Source of the DNA: Fibrobacteria bacterium GUT77
Lineage (GTDB): Bacteria > Fibrobacterota > Chitinivibrionia > Chitinivibrionales > Chitinispirillaceae
DNA length: 7,805 nt
Direction of reading: 5' to 3'
Assembly: GCA_001462255.1 (NCBI GenBank)
Contig: LIUJ01000164.1
Span: 1,014 to 8,818 of the forward strand
Positions 6,385-7,805 of the stretch are shown here, piece after piece (position 1 is the first letter of the stretch; every line of letters starts with the position of its first letter). The notes below the pieces were generated by a model. That model was given only the letters and a program-made list of their open reading frames with translations, did no database searches and was not told the origin of the DNA. The translations under genes and the position numbers were made by a program.

Positions 6385-7430
6385 TTACCCACCCGTATCT
6401 CCTGCCATATATTATTGTATAACTCCAAATATCCCCCCAGGTCCTCCTTAAACTCCGAATTTTTCAGCATATCGCTTATTTGGTAGTGCGGCGTCACCTT
6501 CATGTGGTTTCTCGCCGGAACGTTTATCGACGGTAGCATAAAAAAGTCCATTACCTTAGCGTAAACCGCCGGCTCGTGGATGTAGTTGATGAACTGATAG
6601 GCCAAATCTATGTTCTTAGCCCCCTTTAGGATTACCATGTTGTCCATGTACATCGGCCCACCCTCTTCGGGAATGAAGAACTCCGCGTCCTTAGCGGCGT
6701 TCTCGTCCAATTCGGAAAACACGTTCTCCGCGTAGCCGTGAACCGCCCAAAACTCACCCGCCGCGAAACCCTTGCCGAAGGCCTCGGAGTCGAACTTCAC
6801 CACGCCCTTCTTCCACTCCATAACCAACTCCTTCGCCTTCATCAATTCCGCCGTATCGGTGGAGTTGACCGAATAACCCAGCGTCTTGAGGGCGGCGCCG
6901 AGCACCTCCCGCATGTCATCCAACATCGTTACGCGCCCCTTAAGAGCGGGGTTTTCGAGGATCCGCCAACTCTTCACGTACTCCGGGACGTTCTTCTTGC
7001 TGACTGATATGCCGGTGGTACCCATCGCGTAGGGAACGCTGTACTTAAGCCCCGGGTCGAACTTTATGAGCGGCAGCACCGATTCGTCCAAGTTGGCGAA
7101 GTTCGTAAGGCGGCTCTTGTCGATCTCCTCCAACATCCCATCGCTTATCATTAAGGAGACGTGGTCGCCGGAGGGGAAGACGAGGTCGTACTTGCCGCCG
7201 CTGACCTTCAGCTTGGCGTACATCTCCTCGTTGGACGCGTACATGTCGTAGACGACCTTCACGCCGTAGCGCTTCTCGAACTCCTTTATCACCTCTTCGG
7301 GGATATAGTAGGTCCAGTTGTAGATGAAAAGCTTGGGTTTGGACGATCCGCAACCGAGAACGAAGGTCGACAGAACGATAGCGGCAATCACGACGGTACT
7401 GACGGCAACGGTACGGATGATTCTTTTCAT
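6381..7430 (-). CDS. potD: PotD-like polyamine-binding lipoprotein of an ABC transporter
   Basis: Solute-binding protein of 349 aa that captures spermidine- or putrescine-like cations outside the inner membrane and hands them to the PotBC permease. The ATG at 7430 is chosen because GGAGGA lies five bases ahead (7440-7435) and a lipoprotein signal follows (MKR, hydrophobic core, lipobox FVLGC, lipidated Cys 27); the frame opens 24 bases earlier at a poorer start. Family marks: LFIYNWTYYIPEEV at 34-47, YASNEEMYAKL at 64-74, YDLVFPS at 81-87, KSRLTNFANLD at 105-115, SVPYAMGTTG at 131-140, MLDDMREVLG at 169-178 and YMDN at 261-264. Compared with E. coli PotD from memory, the key acids of DDxREV (D172, E175) and of xMD (D263) are kept, while Glu36 and Trp255 are Tyr (Y41, Y261). 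Membership in the family is firm; the exact ligand is open. Confidence 0.92.
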   Translation of the reverse strand: MKRIIRTVAVSTVVIAAIVLSTFVLGCGSSKPKLFIYNWTYYIPEEVIKEFEKRYGVKVVYDMYASNEEMYAKLKVSGGKYDLVFPSGDHVSLMISDGMLEEIDKSRLTNFANLDESVLPLIKFDPGLKYSVPYAMGTTGISVSKKNVPEYVKSWRILENPALKGRVTMLDDMREVLGAALKTLGYSVNSTDTAELMKAKELVMEWKKGVVKFDSEAFGKGFAAGEFWAVHGYAENVFSELDENAAKDAEFFIPEEGGPMYMDNMVILKGAKNIDLAYQFINYIHEPAVYAKVMDFFMLPSINVPARNHMKVTPHYQISDMLKNSEFKEDLGGYLELYNNIWQEIRVGK

Positions 7431-7466
7431 GGTTTCCTCCAAAGATAAAGTCAATTTTTTATAATC

Positions 7467-7489
7467 ATTAATTGATAAATATAATTAAT
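7467..7489. promoter_or_regulatory. Inverted repeat ATTAATT...AATTAAT in the potC-potD gap
   Basis: Perfect seven-base arms at 7467-7473 and 7483-7489 are separated by nine bases. The site overlaps the -10 of the candidate promoter, so it could be a repressor operator, or a weak stem in the transcript if made from upstream. The 11-mer CAATTTTTTAT occurs on both sides of it, at 7452-7462 and 7505-7515. The simple AT-rich sequence lowers the weight of both observations. Confidence 0.35.
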
Positions 7490-7507
7490 CGGCGGCGGAA
7501 ATTACAA
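7478..7507 (-). promoter_or_regulatory. Candidate promoter for the potD-like gene
   Basis: Read on the minus strand, TTGTAA (7507-7502) is followed after 18 bases by TATATT (7483-7478), four and five matches to the sigma-70 hexamers. The start would fall near 7471, giving a leader of about 40 bases ahead of the ATG at 7430. It would allow potD and the gene after it to be made separately from the permease genes, consistent with the binding protein being needed in excess. AT-rich DNA makes chance matches likely. Confidence 0.45.
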
Positions 7508-7523
7508 TTTTTTATCCCTAATC

Positions 7524-7805
7524 CTACTTCTGAAACATATACTTCACCACGTTTCGCGACAGCGCCGCCAACACTACCGTACCGGCTATTACCACTACGG
7601 AGAGCGCGTTTATCACCGGCGATACCCCGAAGCGGATCATCGAATAGATGTGCAGCGGCAGCGTTGACGAACCGGGGCCGGAGACGAAGAACGTTATCAC
7701 GAAGTCTTCAAGCGACAGCGTTACCGCTATCAGAAAACCTGAGACGATTCCCGGAAAGGCCGCGGGTAGAATTACTTTGGAGAGCGCCTGCAACTCTTTG
7801 GCGCC
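7524..7805 (-). CDS. potC: PotC-like polyamine ABC transporter permease (5' partial, C-terminal part)
   Basis: Inner-membrane permease subunit that with a PotB-type partner forms the channel of the polyamine importer and docks with the ATPase PotA. Only the last 93 codons are inside the window; the frame is open to the right edge. The visible part begins within the EAA loop (GAKELQALSKVILPAAFPGI), the cytoplasmic motif that contacts the ATPase, and then gives two hydrophobic segments separated by LEDFVITFFVSGPGSSTLPLHIYSMIRFGVSPVINAL, closely like E. coli PotC in this region. It ends ...SRNVVKYMFQK. The gene precedes the potD-like gene in the same direction with a 93-base gap, matching the usual potC-potD order; potA and potB would be expected further right, outside the window. 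Confidence 0.92.
   Translation of the reverse strand, partial: GAKELQALSKVILPAAFPGIVSGFLIAVTLSLEDFVITFFVSGPGSSTLPLHIYSMIRFGVSPVINALSVVVIAGTVVLAALSRNVVKYMFQK

Noticed and set aside
6019..6486. Plus-strand open frame of 155 codons over the coiled-coil gene
   Set aside because: Its Leu/Arg-rich product is the shadow of the minus-strand Ala/Glu/Lys helix. The minus frame has a membrane segment and the ATGA coupling to potD.

Overview
The window looks like a bacterial chromosome segment of mixed GC content. The best lineage clue is the C-terminal FISUMP-type domain (Fibrobacter succinogenes major paralogous domain) of the secreted protein at 3330-4490. It points to Fibrobacterota or a relative, although this domain also occurs in Bacteroidota, so the placement is an inference. 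No mobile element, integrase, CRISPR array or phage gene is visible.

Layout. (1) 2-1591 (+): most of a membrane-bound family 2 glycosyltransferase. Its reading frame is open to the left edge, so the true start lies outside the window. Its C-terminal half resembles the membrane and nucleotide-fold half of polyprenyl glycosylphosphotransferases. (2) 1651-4490 (+): three exported proteins. The first carries a shared N-terminal domain joined to a probable outer-membrane barrel. The second is a small lipoprotein. The third carries the same N-terminal domain joined to FISUMP and overlaps the lipoprotein gene by 8 nt. (3) 4491-4807: a stable-RNA island with a promoter, tRNA-Gly(GCC), a terminator-like hairpin and tRNA-Cys(GCA). 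(4) 4857-6064 (+): a two-gene unit of a small protein resembling the N-terminal region of HD-GYP regulators and an HDOD protein with its HD histidines and aspartates present. (5) 6085-7805 (-), convergent with the HDOD gene: a polyamine-type ABC transporter unit with a PotC-like permease (cut by the right edge), a PotD-like lipoprotein and a small membrane/coiled-coil protein coupled to potD by an ATGA overlap.

How they work together. The left part serves the cell envelope (polysaccharide synthesis and surface proteins), the HDOD pair is probably regulatory, and the right part is uptake of a polyamine-like solute. No single novel system spans the window. The most interesting items are the glycosyltransferase fused to a non-catalytic half of a phosphotransferase, the N-terminal domain reused in two secreted proteins, the HDOD pair, the extra gene coupled to potD, and an abrupt gene-to-gene switch in strand composition among co-oriented genes.
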